A stretch of DNA of 64,000 nucleotides from Brevibacterium sediminis (GCF_013623905.1 NZ_JABKDD010000005.1:186001-250000); one strand, 5' to 3'; shown: positions 35,702-45,110, counted from the first letter of the stretch. Program-made: numbers and translations. The notes: generated by a model from the sequence alone, not told the origin.

Positions 35702-37581
35702 CCACTTCCCGCAGGCTTCTGGCCGCTCTGCGCACACCGCTGGGAGCACTCGCCGTCCTCGCGTGCTCGGCGCTGCTCTTCCTCGTCGTCTTCGGTCCTC
35801 TCCTCTGGGGCTCTTCGGCCGCAGCCACGGACACAACCGCGATCGCTCAGGGCACGAGTCCGGAGCATCCGTTCGGCACCGACGGCAGCGGTCGCGACAT
35901 CCTCCTGCGCACCCTCGTCGCCGCTCGCCTGTCCGTGACGATGGCCCTGGCCGCCACCGCTGTCGGCGTCTGCGCGGGAATCATCGTCGGACTGCTCCCA
36001 CTCATCCTCGGCGGCAGAATCGGGAGGTGGATCGTCGCGGGCATCAACATCGGCGTCGCCTTCCCCGGGCTGCTGCTGGCCATCTCCTTCTCGGTCATTC
36101 TCGGACAGAGCGGATTCGCAGCGACTCTGGCGATCGCGCTTGCCATGGTTCCGTCATACGGGCGACTCACCCATAACCTCGCCGCCTCGGTCTGGGGGCG
36201 TGACTTCATCTCCGCGGCCCATGTGCTCGGCGTCCCGGTCTGGAAGACGGTGCTCCGGCACGTCCTGCCCAATGTCCGCGACCCGCTCATCGTCAACGCC
36301 GCAGTCACCGCGGGCAACGCCCTGGTCTCATTCGCGGGGCTGTCGTTCCTGGGCCTGGGCATCCAAGTGCCCCAGTACGATTGGGGGCGGATGCTCAGCG
36401 AAGGCATGAGCCGCATGTTCGTCAATCCCGCAGCTGCCCTGGTTCCGGGCGCGGCGATCATCCTCGCAGGGCTCACCTTCGTCCTCCTCGGCGAAGTCCT
36501 GGGGGTCGCCCTCGGCACCGGAAACCACGGCTCGGTCATCGCCAGATTCCACCGTCGCCTGAGGGCGCGCGGAGCAGCCGATCCAACCGCAGCCTCCGCC
36601 CCTGTCACCGACACCGCAGGTGTCAGTGCAGACACGCCCGGCGCGAGCACCGTCTCTCCCCGCCACGGCAAGGGGGCAAGTTCCCACCCTGAGACCGCGG
36701 TGTGCTCCGTGCGCAATCTGCGGGTGAGCGCGCCCGGGCCCAAGGGTGAGCCGAACGACCTCGTCAGAGGAGTGTCCTTCGATATCGGCCGCGGAGAGAT
36801 CGTCGGCATCGTCGGCGAGTCCGGTTCCGGCAAGAGCCTGACCCTCATGTCCCTTGCTGGCCTCATCGAATCCCCGCTGCATGTGAGCGCCGATGCCGCC
36901 CATTTCGACGGGGAGGACCTCACCCTGCGGGCGGACGGGCACCCGAGACGGCTGGACCGGCATTTCGGTGAGAAGTTGGCCATGGTGTTCCAGGATCCGA
37001 TGTCCTCGCTCAACCCCGCCCTGCACGTCGGCGCGCAGGTGGCCGAGACCGGCCGGCTGCACCTCGGGCTGAACCGAGCCCAGGCCCGGGATCGCGCCAT
37101 CGGTCGGTTGGAGGACGTGCGCATTCCCGAGGCTCGCCGTCGCTTCGGGCAGTATCCGCACGAGTTCTCCGGCGGTATGCGTCAGCGCGCGATGATCGCT
37201 GCCGGGCTCATGGGCACGCCGTCTCTCATCCTCGCCGATGAGCCGACCACGGCCCTCGACGTCACGGTGCAGGCGGAGATCCTCGCACTCCTGCGCCGGA
37301 TCAACACGGAGGTGGGGACGTCGATCGTCTTCGTCTCCCACGACATCGCCGTCGTCACCTCGCTGTGCACGCGCGTCCTCGTCATGTACCGGGGGCATCT
37401 GGTGGAGAACGTCTCCGCAGAGGATCTGCGCGCCGGCCGTGCCGACCATCCCTACACGCGAGCCCTCCTGGCAACGGTTCCGACCATGTCGACGCCCCGG
37501 GATGCGCCTCTCGCGTCGATCCCGGACGGCGCGGATTTCCTCGCCGAGGCATCGGCTCTCGTCGAGAAGGAGGCACCATGA
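35698..37581 (+). CDS. Peptide ABC transporter permease-ATPase fusion (DppC-DppD)
   Basis: 627 aa starting at the ATG overlapping the DppB stop. Residues 1-285 are a DppC-type permease: HPFGTDGSGRDILLRTLVAARLS-type entry, five to six membrane segments, and an EAA loop ending VLRHVLPNVRDPLIV. Residues 290-340 are a Thr/Ser/Ala-rich linker. Residues 345-627 are a DppD-type ATPase with Walker A GESGSGKS (about 372-379), signature FSGGMRQR (about 490), Walker B LILADEPTTALD (about 508-519) and the oligopeptide C-terminal zone HPYTRALL. Such fusions occur in actinobacteria. There is no stop or ribosome site between the domains. Confidence 0.9.
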   Translation: MTTSRRLLAALRTPLGALAVLACSALLFLVVFGPLLWGSSAAATDTTAIAQGTSPEHPFGTDGSGRDILLRTLVAARLSVTMALAATAVGVCAGIIVGLLPLILGGRIGRWIVAGINIGVAFPGLLLAISFSVILGQSGFAATLAIALAMVPSYGRLTHNLAASVWGRDFISAAHVLGVPVWKTVLRHVLPNVRDPLIVNAAVTAGNALVSFAGLSFLGLGIQVPQYDWGRMLSEGMSRMFVNPAAALVPGAAIILAGLTFVLLGEVLGVALGTGNHGSVIARFHRRLRARGAADPTAASAPVTDTAGVSADTPGASTVSPRHGKGASSHPETAVCSVRNLRVSAPGPKGEPNDLVRGVSFDIGRGEIVGIVGESGSGKSLTLMSLAGLIESPLHVSADAAHFDGEDLTLRADGHPRRLDRHFGEKLAMVFQDPMSSLNPALHVGAQVAETGRLHLGLNRAQARDRAIGRLEDVRIPEARRRFGQYPHEFSGGMRQRAMIAAGLMGTPSLILADEPTTALDVTVQAEILALLRRINTEVGTSIVFVSHDIAVVTSLCTRVLVMYRGHLVENVSAEDLRAGRADHPYTRALLATVPTMSTPRDAPLASIPDGADFLAEASALVEKEAP

Positions 37582-38357
37582 CCAGAGCACTTAGCTTCGA
37601 GACCGTGAGCATCAGCTACGGTCGCGGAGCGCAGACGTTCACGGCCGTCGATTCGGTCAGCCTGCGCCTGGAGCCCGGAGAGATCCTCGGCCTCGTCGGA
37701 GAATCGGGGTCGGGAAAGTCGACGCTGGCCAGAGCCGCCGTCGGACTGGTCGAACCGGCTGCCGGGAGCATCCGCCTCGGCGATACCGTGATCTCCCGTG
37801 CGACGGGGACAGACCTGAGGGAACGCAGGAGGATTCAGATGATCTTCCAGGATCCTCAGTCCTGCTTCGACCCCCGTCGGACCATCGGAGAATCCCTCGA
37901 CGAGGCGCTCGTGTCGGCGTATCGGAGGGAAGGCGAACCCTGTCCCTCCCGGCAGGCGCGTGCCGCCCGGGTCGGTGAGCTCCTTGACTCCGTGTCCCTG
38001 CCGGGCGAGCGCGCTGCGAGCCTGCCTGCCGAGCTCTCGGGCGGGCAGAGGCAGCGGGTGGCTGTGGCCCGGGCCATCGCGGCTGAGCCGGAGGTCATCC
38101 TGGCCGATGAGATCACCTCGGCGCTCGATGTCTCCGTTCAGGGCACGGTGCTCAACCTGCTGCGGGAGCTGCAGCGCGACCTCGGGTTCTCGGTCCTCTT
38201 CATCAGCCACAACCTCGCCGTCGTCCGTGCCGTCTGCGAACGGGTCGCGGTGATGCGGGGAGGGCGCCTGGTAGAGGTGGGCGAGACCCTCAGGGTCATG
38301 GAATCACCCGATCAGGAGTACACGCGCGACCTCATCGCCGCCGTGCCCTCCCTCTGA
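37578..38357 (+). CDS. Peptide ABC transporter ATPase, DppF type
   Basis: 259 aa starting at ATG 37578, which overlaps the fusion stop codon (ATGA); the longer upstream reading is out of family. Walker A GESGSGKS, Q-loop FQDPQSCFDPR, signature LSGGQRQRVAVARA, Walker B VILADEITSALD and an H-loop ISHNL are all present. It pairs with the ATPase domain of the preceding fusion. The three genes encode a complete inner part of an importer for oligopeptides. Confidence 0.92.
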   Translation: MTRALSFETVSISYGRGAQTFTAVDSVSLRLEPGEILGLVGESGSGKSTLARAAVGLVEPAAGSIRLGDTVISRATGTDLRERRRIQMIFQDPQSCFDPRRTIGESLDEALVSAYRREGEPCPSRQARAARVGELLDSVSLPGERAASLPAELSGGQRQRVAVARAIAAEPEVILADEITSALDVSVQGTVLNLLRELQRDLGFSVLFISHNLAVVRAVCERVAVMRGGRLVEVGETLRVMESPDQEYTRDLIAAVPSL

Positions 38358-38415
38358 ACCGGGGAGCAGCTCACAAGGCAGGCAGCCATGGCAGTCGCCT
38401 CACACTGCACGCAGC

Positions 38416-40353
38416 TCACCCGGCAGGCGTATGGGTCCTCACCCAGTCGATGATCTGCTGGTTGAAGTCTCGCCGGTATGTGACCGGTCCGTTGAGAATG
38501 AACACGTGCGAGCCCTGCGGATAGATGACGAGCCTCGTGTCGACGTCGTTGCCACGCAGCCTCGAATACCACAGCTCGGCCTGGTCGAGCGGGCAGCGCT
38601 GATCCTCCTGTCCGTGCAGGATGAGGGTCGGCATCGTGACCCGATCCACCCGGTGGATCGGTGAGAGGTGATCGAAGGCCCGGCCTCCGAATTCCACCTC
38701 GCACAGGTGCGTGCCCATATCGCTGGTGGCGGCGAACAGGTCCAGATCACAGATGAGCCCTCCGGGAACGGCAGCAGTGAACCGTTCGGGATGCTTCGAA
38801 CTCAGCCAGCAGGTCATGAATCCGCCATAGCTGTACCCGGTCACGGCGACCCGGTCGGCGTCGACGATGCCCTCGGCAATGAGGGCGTCGAGGGGTTCGA
38901 GGAAGTCCTTCTCATCGGCTTCTCCCCAGGCTCCCGCGGCGGCACGTAGGAATCGGGCGCCGTAGCCGTCCGATGACCGGGGGTTGAGGGTGAGGATGTT
39001 CCATCCCTCTGCTGCGAGCACCTGATGGTAGAGGTGTGCGGTGTCGGCAACACCCGTCCAGGCGTTATGCGGTCCGCCGTGAATGTCGAGCAGAGTGGGA
39101 GCGGGACCCTCGGTCGCTTCGGCGCGCAGCAGCCATCCGTGGACCTCGAGACCGTCGGAGATGGGAAACCTCATGCTCCGGGGCCGGATGAATGTCGCCT
39201 CGGGCACCGCCTCGTCCCAGAAGCACGTCAGCGCCTGGACGTCCCCGGTCGCGAGGTCGAGCGCGATGAGCTCACCCGGACGGTCGGCGTCACTGATGCG
39301 CATCACTGCAGTCGCACCGACCACATCGAGCCCGCTGATGACCGCGGTGTCGGAGACCGGGTGGCGGAGCATCGCCGCTCCCCCACCACCGTCATTCGTC
39401 TCCTCGAGGTCCATCGAGACGAGAACGGTCCGCCCCTCCTCGCGGACACAGAAATGCAGCCGCGCACCCGAACCGAAGACGGGAGCGCCCCCGGGATATC
39501 CGGGACCGCCGCCCATCACGCCGAGGTCGAGATCCTCAGTGAGCACCGTCAACGCCGAGGTCGTGAGGTCCAAGCGCACCAGCCGTGGCAGTTCGATGCC
39601 CTTCACCGTCTGACCGATCGCGATCACTGAGGCGCTGTCGGGCATCCAGACCAGGGGGCCGGCCAGAGAGTCCGCAGCCCAGGGAAAACGCAGGGTCCCG
39701 GCCGCATCGTCGGTGTCGACGATCCCGATCTCCTGGGCAGGCACTCCCGCCGAGGTGCCCGCGCAGGTGCGCACGAATGCGAGCCTGCGTCCGTCCGGTG
39801 ACCACATCGGATCGGTGCTGTTGCCGACGGTGAGGATGTCCGTGCTGTCTTCTCCATCGACAGCCAGGATCCGGATCCGGCTGCGGGCCGTGCCGATCCA
39901 CCCCGGGCCGTCAACCTTGTACTCAGGCTCGCCGTCGACCACGAGCGGAGGCCGCGGATACTCCAGGGGTTCATCGACCAGACAGCTCAGCGCAATCGTC
40001 GTTCCGTCCGGAGAGAACACAGGGGTTCCGAGCGCCGCCACGCCGGAGGTGTGGACGGTGACGTCGCCGCCGTCGATCGGCATGAGGCAGAGATCAGAGA
40101 CGCCGGAATTCGCTCTGAGGAACGCGACTGTCATCCCGTCGGGAGACAGCGCAGGCGCCGTGTCGGTGTGCCCGCTCGTGAGTGTCCGTGAGGGCCCGCC
40201 GCCGGACAGCGGTGCCACACGCAGCTGAGATTCGCTCGGCCCGTCCAGCCGGTTGCGTGTCGCGACGAAGAGGACGCTCTCGCCTCCGGGAAGGATGAGC
40301 GCCGAATGCGGGTCGGTGAGCCGGTGGAGGATGTCGAGAACGGGTGCGGTCAC
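38416..40353 (-). CDS. S9-family (acylaminoacyl/dipeptidyl) peptidase
   Basis: 645 aa, GTG start coupled to the racemase stop. The first 370 residues form a WD/beta-propeller with repeated SPDG motifs (ALSPDGMTVAF, VFSPDGTTIAL, MWSPDGRRLAF). The catalytic alpha/beta hydrolase domain follows, with nucleophile Ser508 in TGYSYGGF, Asp in HGQEDQRCP and His in YPQGSHVF. No signal peptide, so cytoplasmic. It should cut N-terminal residues or acyl-amino acids from short peptides brought in by the ABC system on the other strand. Specificity unknown. Confidence 0.9.
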   Translation of the reverse strand: MTAPVLDILHRLTDPHSALILPGGESVLFVATRNRLDGPSESQLRVAPLSGGGPSRTLTSGHTDTAPALSPDGMTVAFLRANSGVSDLCLMPIDGGDVTVHTSGVAALGTPVFSPDGTTIALSCLVDEPLEYPRPPLVVDGEPEYKVDGPGWIGTARSRIRILAVDGEDSTDILTVGNSTDPMWSPDGRRLAFVRTCAGTSAGVPAQEIGIVDTDDAAGTLRFPWAADSLAGPLVWMPDSASVIAIGQTVKGIELPRLVRLDLTTSALTVLTEDLDLGVMGGGPGYPGGAPVFGSGARLHFCVREEGRTVLVSMDLEETNDGGGGAAMLRHPVSDTAVISGLDVVGATAVMRISDADRPGELIALDLATGDVQALTCFWDEAVPEATFIRPRSMRFPISDGLEVHGWLLRAEATEGPAPTLLDIHGGPHNAWTGVADTAHLYHQVLAAEGWNILTLNPRSSDGYGARFLRAAAGAWGEADEKDFLEPLDALIAEGIVDADRVAVTGYSYGGFMTCWLSSKHPERFTAAVPGGLICDLDLFAATSDMGTHLCEVEFGGRAFDHLSPIHRVDRVTMPTLILHGQEDQRCPLDQAELWYSRLRGNDVDTRLVIYPQGSHVFILNGPVTYRRDFNQQIIDWVRTHTPAG

Positions 40354-41477
40354 GGCAGCGCCACCTCCTGCAGACGAGTTCGGTACTTCTCCACCTTCGC
40401 GCGATCGATGTCGACGCCCATGCCGGAGCCGCGCGGGACCTCGACGATGCCGTCGTGCATCCGGATCGTCGTGGTCGTGATGTCCTCGGCGAAGAACCGG
40501 TCCGAACCCGAGATGTCACCGGGCAGGGTGAAGCCGTCGAGGGCGGCGAGCGCAGCGTTCGCAGCGCGTCCCAATCCGGTTTCGAGCATTCCCCCGCACC
40601 ATACCGCGATGCCGTTGGCCACGGCGAGATCGTGGATCTTCCGCGCGGCGAGGTATCCGCCGACCCGGCCGGGTTTGATGTTGATGATGTCGACGGCTCG
40701 CAAGGCGATGGCATCCGCGGCGGCTTCCGGGGAGTCGATGGATTCGTCGAGGCAGATGGGCGTGCGCAGCGATGACCGCAGCTGGGAGTGCTGCCGCAGA
40801 TCGGCTTCGCCCAGGGGCTGTTCGATGAGGAGGAGACCGTAGTCGTCGAGCTTGGCCAAGGTGGTGGCATCGGCCAGCGTGTACGCAGCATTCGCGTCCA
40901 CCTGGAAGAGCAGGTCGTCGCCGAACTCTTCGCGCACGGCCGCCACTGGAGCGATGTCGGCGCCGGGTCGGATCTTCAGTTTGATCCGGGCGTAGCCTTC
41001 GTCGATGTATCCGCCGATCACCCGGACGGTGTCGGCTGTGGAGTCCTGGATGCCGACGGAGACACCGGACGGCACCGAGGTCCGCACTGCCCCCAGATAG
41101 TCGTGGAAAGATCTGCCCTGCGCTCTCAGTGCGGCATCGAGGATCGCCATCTCCAGCGACGCCTTCGCCATGGGCTGACCGATGACATGGGACAGCAGGC
41201 CCGAGACGCGTTCCGGGTTGAGGTCTTCGCGGGCGGCGAGCGCCGGGGCCAGCCACCGGGTGACCACCTCGGCGGCACCGTCGAGGTGTTCGGCCGAGTA
41301 GAACGGACGGTCCAGTGCCACGTTTTCACCCCAGCCTGTGACGAGTGCTCCGTCCGTGGTTTCCACCTGCGCTTCGATGAGGAAGCAGCGCTTATGGGTC
41401 TGGGTCATGAACGAGGTGGTGAATGGCGAAACCAGGGGCAGTTCGAGGTGGTGGATAGATAGGTGCTTCAGTCTCAT
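40350..41477 (-). CDS. Enolase-superfamily N-acylamino-acid racemase / dipeptide epimerase
   Basis: 375 aa from ATG 41477 (GGAAGGA upstream); the ORF beginning at 41723 is an unlikely extension. The MLE-subgroup acid/base lysines are in RIKLKIRPG and NIKPGRVGGY. The metal ligands are in LLFQVDANAAYT, LLLIEQPL and CLDESI. Close relatives are o-succinylbenzoate synthase/N-succinylamino-acid racemases and L-Ala-D/L-Glu epimerases. With a GNAT acyltransferase upstream, an N-succinylamino-acid racemase converting D- to L-amino-acid derivatives is the favoured role. Menaquinone synthesis is less likely because no men genes are near. Confidence 0.86.
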   Translation of the reverse strand: MRLKHLSIHHLELPLVSPFTTSFMTQTHKRCFLIEAQVETTDGALVTGWGENVALDRPFYSAEHLDGAAEVVTRWLAPALAAREDLNPERVSGLLSHVIGQPMAKASLEMAILDAALRAQGRSFHDYLGAVRTSVPSGVSVGIQDSTADTVRVIGGYIDEGYARIKLKIRPGADIAPVAAVREEFGDDLLFQVDANAAYTLADATTLAKLDDYGLLLIEQPLGEADLRQHSQLRSSLRTPICLDESIDSPEAAADAIALRAVDIINIKPGRVGGYLAARKIHDLAVANGIAVWCGGMLETGLGRAANAALAALDGFTLPGDISGSDRFFAEDITTTTIRMHDGIVEVPRGSGMGVDIDRAKVEKYRTRLQEVALP

Positions 41478-41514
41478 CACGGTCCTTCCGTCAGGCAGTG
41501 TCAGCGGTGAGTGG

Positions 41515-42363
41515 TCAGGGGCGGCGCAAGACATACTGCCCATGGTGGGGGCTGCGGCGGGAGAACCCGGTGATCCGCCAGCCATTGCCGAGTAGATCGG
41601 TGAACGCCTCTCTCGTGGCCAGCCGCCAGGTGTGGGCCCGCACCGGGTCCTCGCGCCGCAGGGCTTCGATGTCCCAGGGCACGGCGACGCCGAGGGATTC
41701 GGTTCCGACGACCGGCGGGGCATAGGGCGTCGGTGCCCCGCCCCTGTCCTCGACCGCCGGGGTGGCGTCGTCGCCCGTCTCCCACGATCGGGCGGTGGGA
41801 TCGCAGGTGAGATCCCAGAGGATGAGCATGCGGTCCGAGAGTTCGCCCGCGTTGATCGAATCGGTCATCTGGCCGTAGAAGTCAGGGAGGTAGTCGATCG
41901 GGACCGCTCCGAGCCGTGAGATGTTGAAATGGGCGTTGCGGCACACCAGGGGGTCATAGGTCCAGGTCATCTCCACGATTCCGTTCTCCAGGCACCAAGC
42001 CCGCTGCCGCAGTTTGATGGCATGGCCGAACCCGCGTCCCGCGGAGTCCGGGAGGAAGCCGACGATATGGGAGTGGAACGGCGATCCGGCTGGACCGCAG
42101 AATCCCACTGCGGCTCCGACCGCCTCGGTGCCGTGGCGAGCCAGGAACACCGGATTGCCGGCATGGGTCATGGCGGTGAGCACCGCATGATCGATGATCG
42201 GTGTGCCCGGAGTCCTCCAGATCCGTGAGAGGACCTGGGACACGGTGTGCAGATCCTCAGGGGCATGGACTTCTCGGATGTCGAGTCCGAGGTCTGCGCA
42301 GCGCGCATCGGCCATGTGCTCGGCCTCGAGCACGAAAGACCGCGGAGGCGCCAGACGAGTCAT
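41515..42363 (-). CDS. GNAT-family acyltransferase (COG3375-like)
   Basis: 282 aa. ATG 42363 has AAAGGA upstream and the ORF beyond it is a shadow. The GNAT core is ADLGLDIREVHAPEDLHTVS, VFLARHGTEAVGAAVGF, then the acyl-CoA loop SHIVGFLPDSAGRGFGHAIKLRQR. The long C-terminal part has MTWTYDPLVCRNAHFNISRLGA, characteristic of the group encoded beside N-succinylamino-acid racemases. In Geobacillus the comparable gene pair converts D- to L-amino acids via N-succinyl derivatives. The same reaction is proposed here by context. A 37-bp gap separates it from the racemase. Confidence 0.8.
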   Translation of the reverse strand: MTRLAPPRSFVLEAEHMADARCADLGLDIREVHAPEDLHTVSQVLSRIWRTPGTPIIDHAVLTAMTHAGNPVFLARHGTEAVGAAVGFCGPAGSPFHSHIVGFLPDSAGRGFGHAIKLRQRAWCLENGIVEMTWTYDPLVCRNAHFNISRLGAVPIDYLPDFYGQMTDSINAGELSDRMLILWDLTCDPTARSWETGDDATPAVEDRGGAPTPYAPPVVGTESLGVAVPWDIEALRREDPVRAHTWRLATREAFTDLLGNGWRITGFSRRSPHHGQYVLRRP

Positions 42364-42583
42364 ACTGTGTCCTTTCACCGGTGGAACCTTTGTCCCAAGC
42401 TTGTCCCGTGCACACGGGCGGGCACATCGGAGGATCGGCGCAGGGTTCACCCGCGATGTTGTCGGGACCGACAAACCCACTCCGCCGACGACCTGTCCCG
42501 CTGTCGACTCGGACGAAGCGGGTCCCGCAACTTTGTCCTGAACTCCGAAGCCGAGCCCGTGTGTAGTTGAGGAAGATGAGGGT
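42364..42583. promoter_or_regulatory. Divergent promoter region in the salvage cluster
   Basis: 220 bp between the GNAT gene (minus) and the serine-hydrolase operon (plus). It holds a CCCGTG-CA-CACGGG hairpin/palindrome at 42405-42418 and two TTGTCCC boxes just before it, with a third TTGTCC near 42530. The plus-strand start has a GATGAGGGT ribosome site. These repeats are candidate operator elements coordinating both directions. Confidence 0.45.
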
Positions 42584-43498
42584 ATGATCTTCGACACAGC
42601 GATCGAACGGCTCGAAGATGAGCTCGGCATCACCTGTTTCGTCCATGCCCGTGACCTCGACCGACGGCTCCGCGAACCGGACAGCGCCGAGGTTGGAGTC
42701 AGGGAAGACGAGCCCGTGGTCACGGCCAGCGTGTTCAAACTGCCGGTGCTCGTCGAAGCCTGCATCCGCATGAGCACGGGCGAGGTCCCCGCCGAGCGCC
42801 GAATCGCGCTGGGCCCGGAGGACTTTCCCGTGGAGGGCTCGACCGGACTCGCTGTCTTCAGCGATGCCGTCTCCGTGTCCTTCCGGGATCTGTGCCTGTC
42901 GATGATGACCGTCTCGGACAATCGAGCCACCGATGTGGTGATGGACATCCTCGGCCGCGCCCGCGTGAATGCGAGGCTGCGGGAGCTCGGTCTGACTTCC
43001 ACCGTGATCGAAGGCGACTGCCGGCACCTCTTCGACACAGCGGCCGCTGACCTGGCAGCTCTGGACCCGCCGGTGGCTTACGCCTCCGCGGACGCCGGAG
43101 CGCACTGGCTGAAGACGAGGACGCTGGACCCGGGGCGGACGAACCGTTCGACTCCGGCCGAGACGACGACGCTGCTCGCGGCTCTGTGGAGAGACGAAGG
43201 GCTGCCCGCTTCGGCGTGCGCGGAGGCGAGGCGGATCCTCGGTCTGCAGGTATGGTCGCACCGCCTGCGCCGAGGCTTCTCCGACGAGGTGACCGTAAGC
43301 GGAAAGACGGGCACCCTACCCTACATCCGCAACGAGGCCGGAGTCGTCGAGTTCCCTGACGGCGGCAGATATGCCGTCGCCGTATTCCTGCGGACCCCGT
43401 CACCCCGCTCGATCGGCCCCCGGTTCGACGATGCCATCGCCGACCTCGCAGCTGCGGCGGTGGCCGACCTGCGCTCAGTTCGCCCACTCACTCAATGA
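42584..43498 (+). CDS. Class A beta-lactamase-fold serine hydrolase, cytoplasmic
   Basis: 304 aa without a signal peptide. Penicillin-recognising motifs are present: Ser49-x-x-Lys52 (SVFK), Ser111-Asp112-Asn113 and Lys241-Thr242-Gly243. The omega-loop Glu-x-x-Leu-Asn that class A beta-lactamases use for deacylation is missing; the equivalent region has VIEGDCRHLF. The segment between SDN and KTG is about 25 residues longer than usual. Lack of export and of that glutamate argue against penicillin resistance. Hydrolysis of a D-amino-acid amide or peptide bond is more plausible in this operon, which continues with a peptide-binding protein, a class C-fold hydrolase and a D-aminoacylase. Confidence 0.8.
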   Translation: MIFDTAIERLEDELGITCFVHARDLDRRLREPDSAEVGVREDEPVVTASVFKLPVLVEACIRMSTGEVPAERRIALGPEDFPVEGSTGLAVFSDAVSVSFRDLCLSMMTVSDNRATDVVMDILGRARVNARLRELGLTSTVIEGDCRHLFDTAAADLAALDPPVAYASADAGAHWLKTRTLDPGRTNRSTPAETTTLLAALWRDEGLPASACAEARRILGLQVWSHRLRRGFSDEVTVSGKTGTLPYIRNEAGVVEFPDGGRYAVAVFLRTPSPRSIGPRFDDAIADLAAAAVADLRSVRPLTQ

Positions 43499-43508
43499 AG
43501 AGGACACC

Positions 43509-45110
43509 ATGAAGAAACGAATACTGGCCGCCGTCGCCGGGCTCTCCGCACTCACCCTCAGCGCCTGTGGCGGAGGCGGCGGAGCGGGAACCTCGAGCGG
43601 GGACGGCGAGCCTGTCATCGACGGCACCCTCAAGGTCGCCATCAACGAAGACCCGGGCAACCTGTTCCGGCACGTCAACACCTCTGCGACTCTCAGCTAT
43701 GTCTACCCGTGGGCGTATGAGTCGCCGGTCTACTTCGATGACAGCGGCGAACCGCAGGGATGGCTGGCGGAGAAATGGGAGGCGACCCCGACCTCGCTGA
43801 GCTTCACCATTCGGGAGGGCATCACGTGCGAGGACGGGTCCGAGCTGACGGCGGAATCCGTGGCGAACAACTACCGGTGGATCCTCGATCCAGAGAACGC
43901 GTCCAGCTTCAAAGGTCTCGTCGTCCCGGCCGATGCCACCATCGACGACGATGCTGCGGCGAGGACCGTGACCGTAACGACGAAGTCCCCCAATTCGTTC
44001 CTGCTGCCTCAGATGGGGATCCAGCCAATCTACTGTCAGGGCGCCCTGGACGATCCCACGAGCGTCGAGTCCGCCACGAACGGCACCGGCATGTACTCGC
44101 TCAAAAAGGCGGTGCCGGGAGATCACTACACCTTCGAGCGTCGAGACGACTACAGTTGGGGACCGGAGGGCGCACCGACCGGGGAGACGCCCGGCGTGCC
44201 CAAGGAGGTCGACGTCAGCATCGTCGACAATCCGAGCACGCGCGCCAATCAGCTCCTGTCCGGGGAACTCAACATCGCAGCCGTGCAGGGACCCGACGAG
44301 GAACGTGTCGCCTCCACCCTCGAGCCGTTCTATCAGGACGACCTCATCACCGGCGGATTCGCCTACAGCCAGGCCGAGGATGCGCCGACGGCCGATGAGG
44401 ATGTGCGCATCGCCCTCACCGAGGCACTCGATCTCGATGCGCTCATGCAAGTCCAGACGGCGGGCCAGGGAAAGCGCGCCGAGAGGCTCGCGGTGCTCAA
44501 TCCGACGATCTGCACCTACGATGCGGCCACGCCGAACCTGCCGTCGAACGACCTCGCCGATGCCGAGTCCCGGCTCGACGCGGCCGGTTGGAAGAAGGGT
44601 TCGGACGGCAAGCGCAGCAAGGACGGACAGCCGTTGACCTTGGACTTCGGGTGGTACACGCGCTGGCCCGAGACCTCCTCGACAGCTGAGCTCATGGCCG
44701 AACAATGGTCGAAGATCGGTGTCGGCGTCAAGCATCACGGTACGGACGCCGGGGCGTTCCTCGAGAAGATCAATTCCCCCGGAGCCGCCGAGGACTTCGA
44801 CGTCATCTGGTTGGCGTCGAACTACTCGGTGCCCAATGTGCTCGCCACCTTCGTCTCCGGGCCCGTGCCCCCGAAGGGCTCGAACTACGCCGGCATCAGC
44901 AACCCGGACTTCGATGCCCGCGCCGAGGAGGCGTCGCAGGTCACCGGCAAGGAGGCCTGTGGCAGCTGGGAGAAGGCAGAGGCCGCCATGTACCAGTCAG
45001 CGGACTATGTTCCCTTCGCCGTGCGCCCTGACATCACCTTCGGCCAAGGCGTCAAGAACTCCCTCGGTCAAGGATGGACGAACGTCAACGGCATCACCCT
45101 TGTCGAATGA
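43509..45110 (+). CDS. Peptide-binding lipoprotein (SBP family 5)
   Basis: 533 aa from ATG 43509 (GAAGAGGAC upstream). The signal is MKKRILAAVAGLSALTLSAC with lipobox LSAC; the mature part begins with a Gly run. A family-5 solute-binding fold follows: LFRHVNTSATLSYVYPWAYE, FTIREGITCEDGSELTAESV and GTGMYSLKKAVPGDHYTFER. It is tethered outside the membrane and should deliver oligopeptides to the ABC importer encoded at 34.7-38.4 kb, which has no binding protein of its own. Placement within the salvage operon suggests peptides containing D-residues. Confidence 0.92.
   Translation: MKKRILAAVAGLSALTLSACGGGGGAGTSSGDGEPVIDGTLKVAINEDPGNLFRHVNTSATLSYVYPWAYESPVYFDDSGEPQGWLAEKWEATPTSLSFTIREGITCEDGSELTAESVANNYRWILDPENASSFKGLVVPADATIDDDAAARTVTVTTKSPNSFLLPQMGIQPIYCQGALDDPTSVESATNGTGMYSLKKAVPGDHYTFERRDDYSWGPEGAPTGETPGVPKEVDVSIVDNPSTRANQLLSGELNIAAVQGPDEERVASTLEPFYQDDLITGGFAYSQAEDAPTADEDVRIALTEALDLDALMQVQTAGQGKRAERLAVLNPTICTYDAATPNLPSNDLADAESRLDAAGWKKGSDGKRSKDGQPLTLDFGWYTRWPETSSTAELMAEQWSKIGVGVKHHGTDAGAFLEKINSPGAAEDFDVIWLASNYSVPNVLATFVSGPVPPKGSNYAGISNPDFDARAEEASQVTGKEACGSWEKAEAAMYQSADYVPFAVRPDITFGQGVKNSLGQGWTNVNGITLVE

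Noticed and set aside
40350..41477. Menaquinone o-succinylbenzoate synthase (menC)
   Set aside because: No menaquinone genes nearby, and the GNAT partner and D-aminoacylase context favour N-acylamino-acid racemase/dipeptide epimerase.
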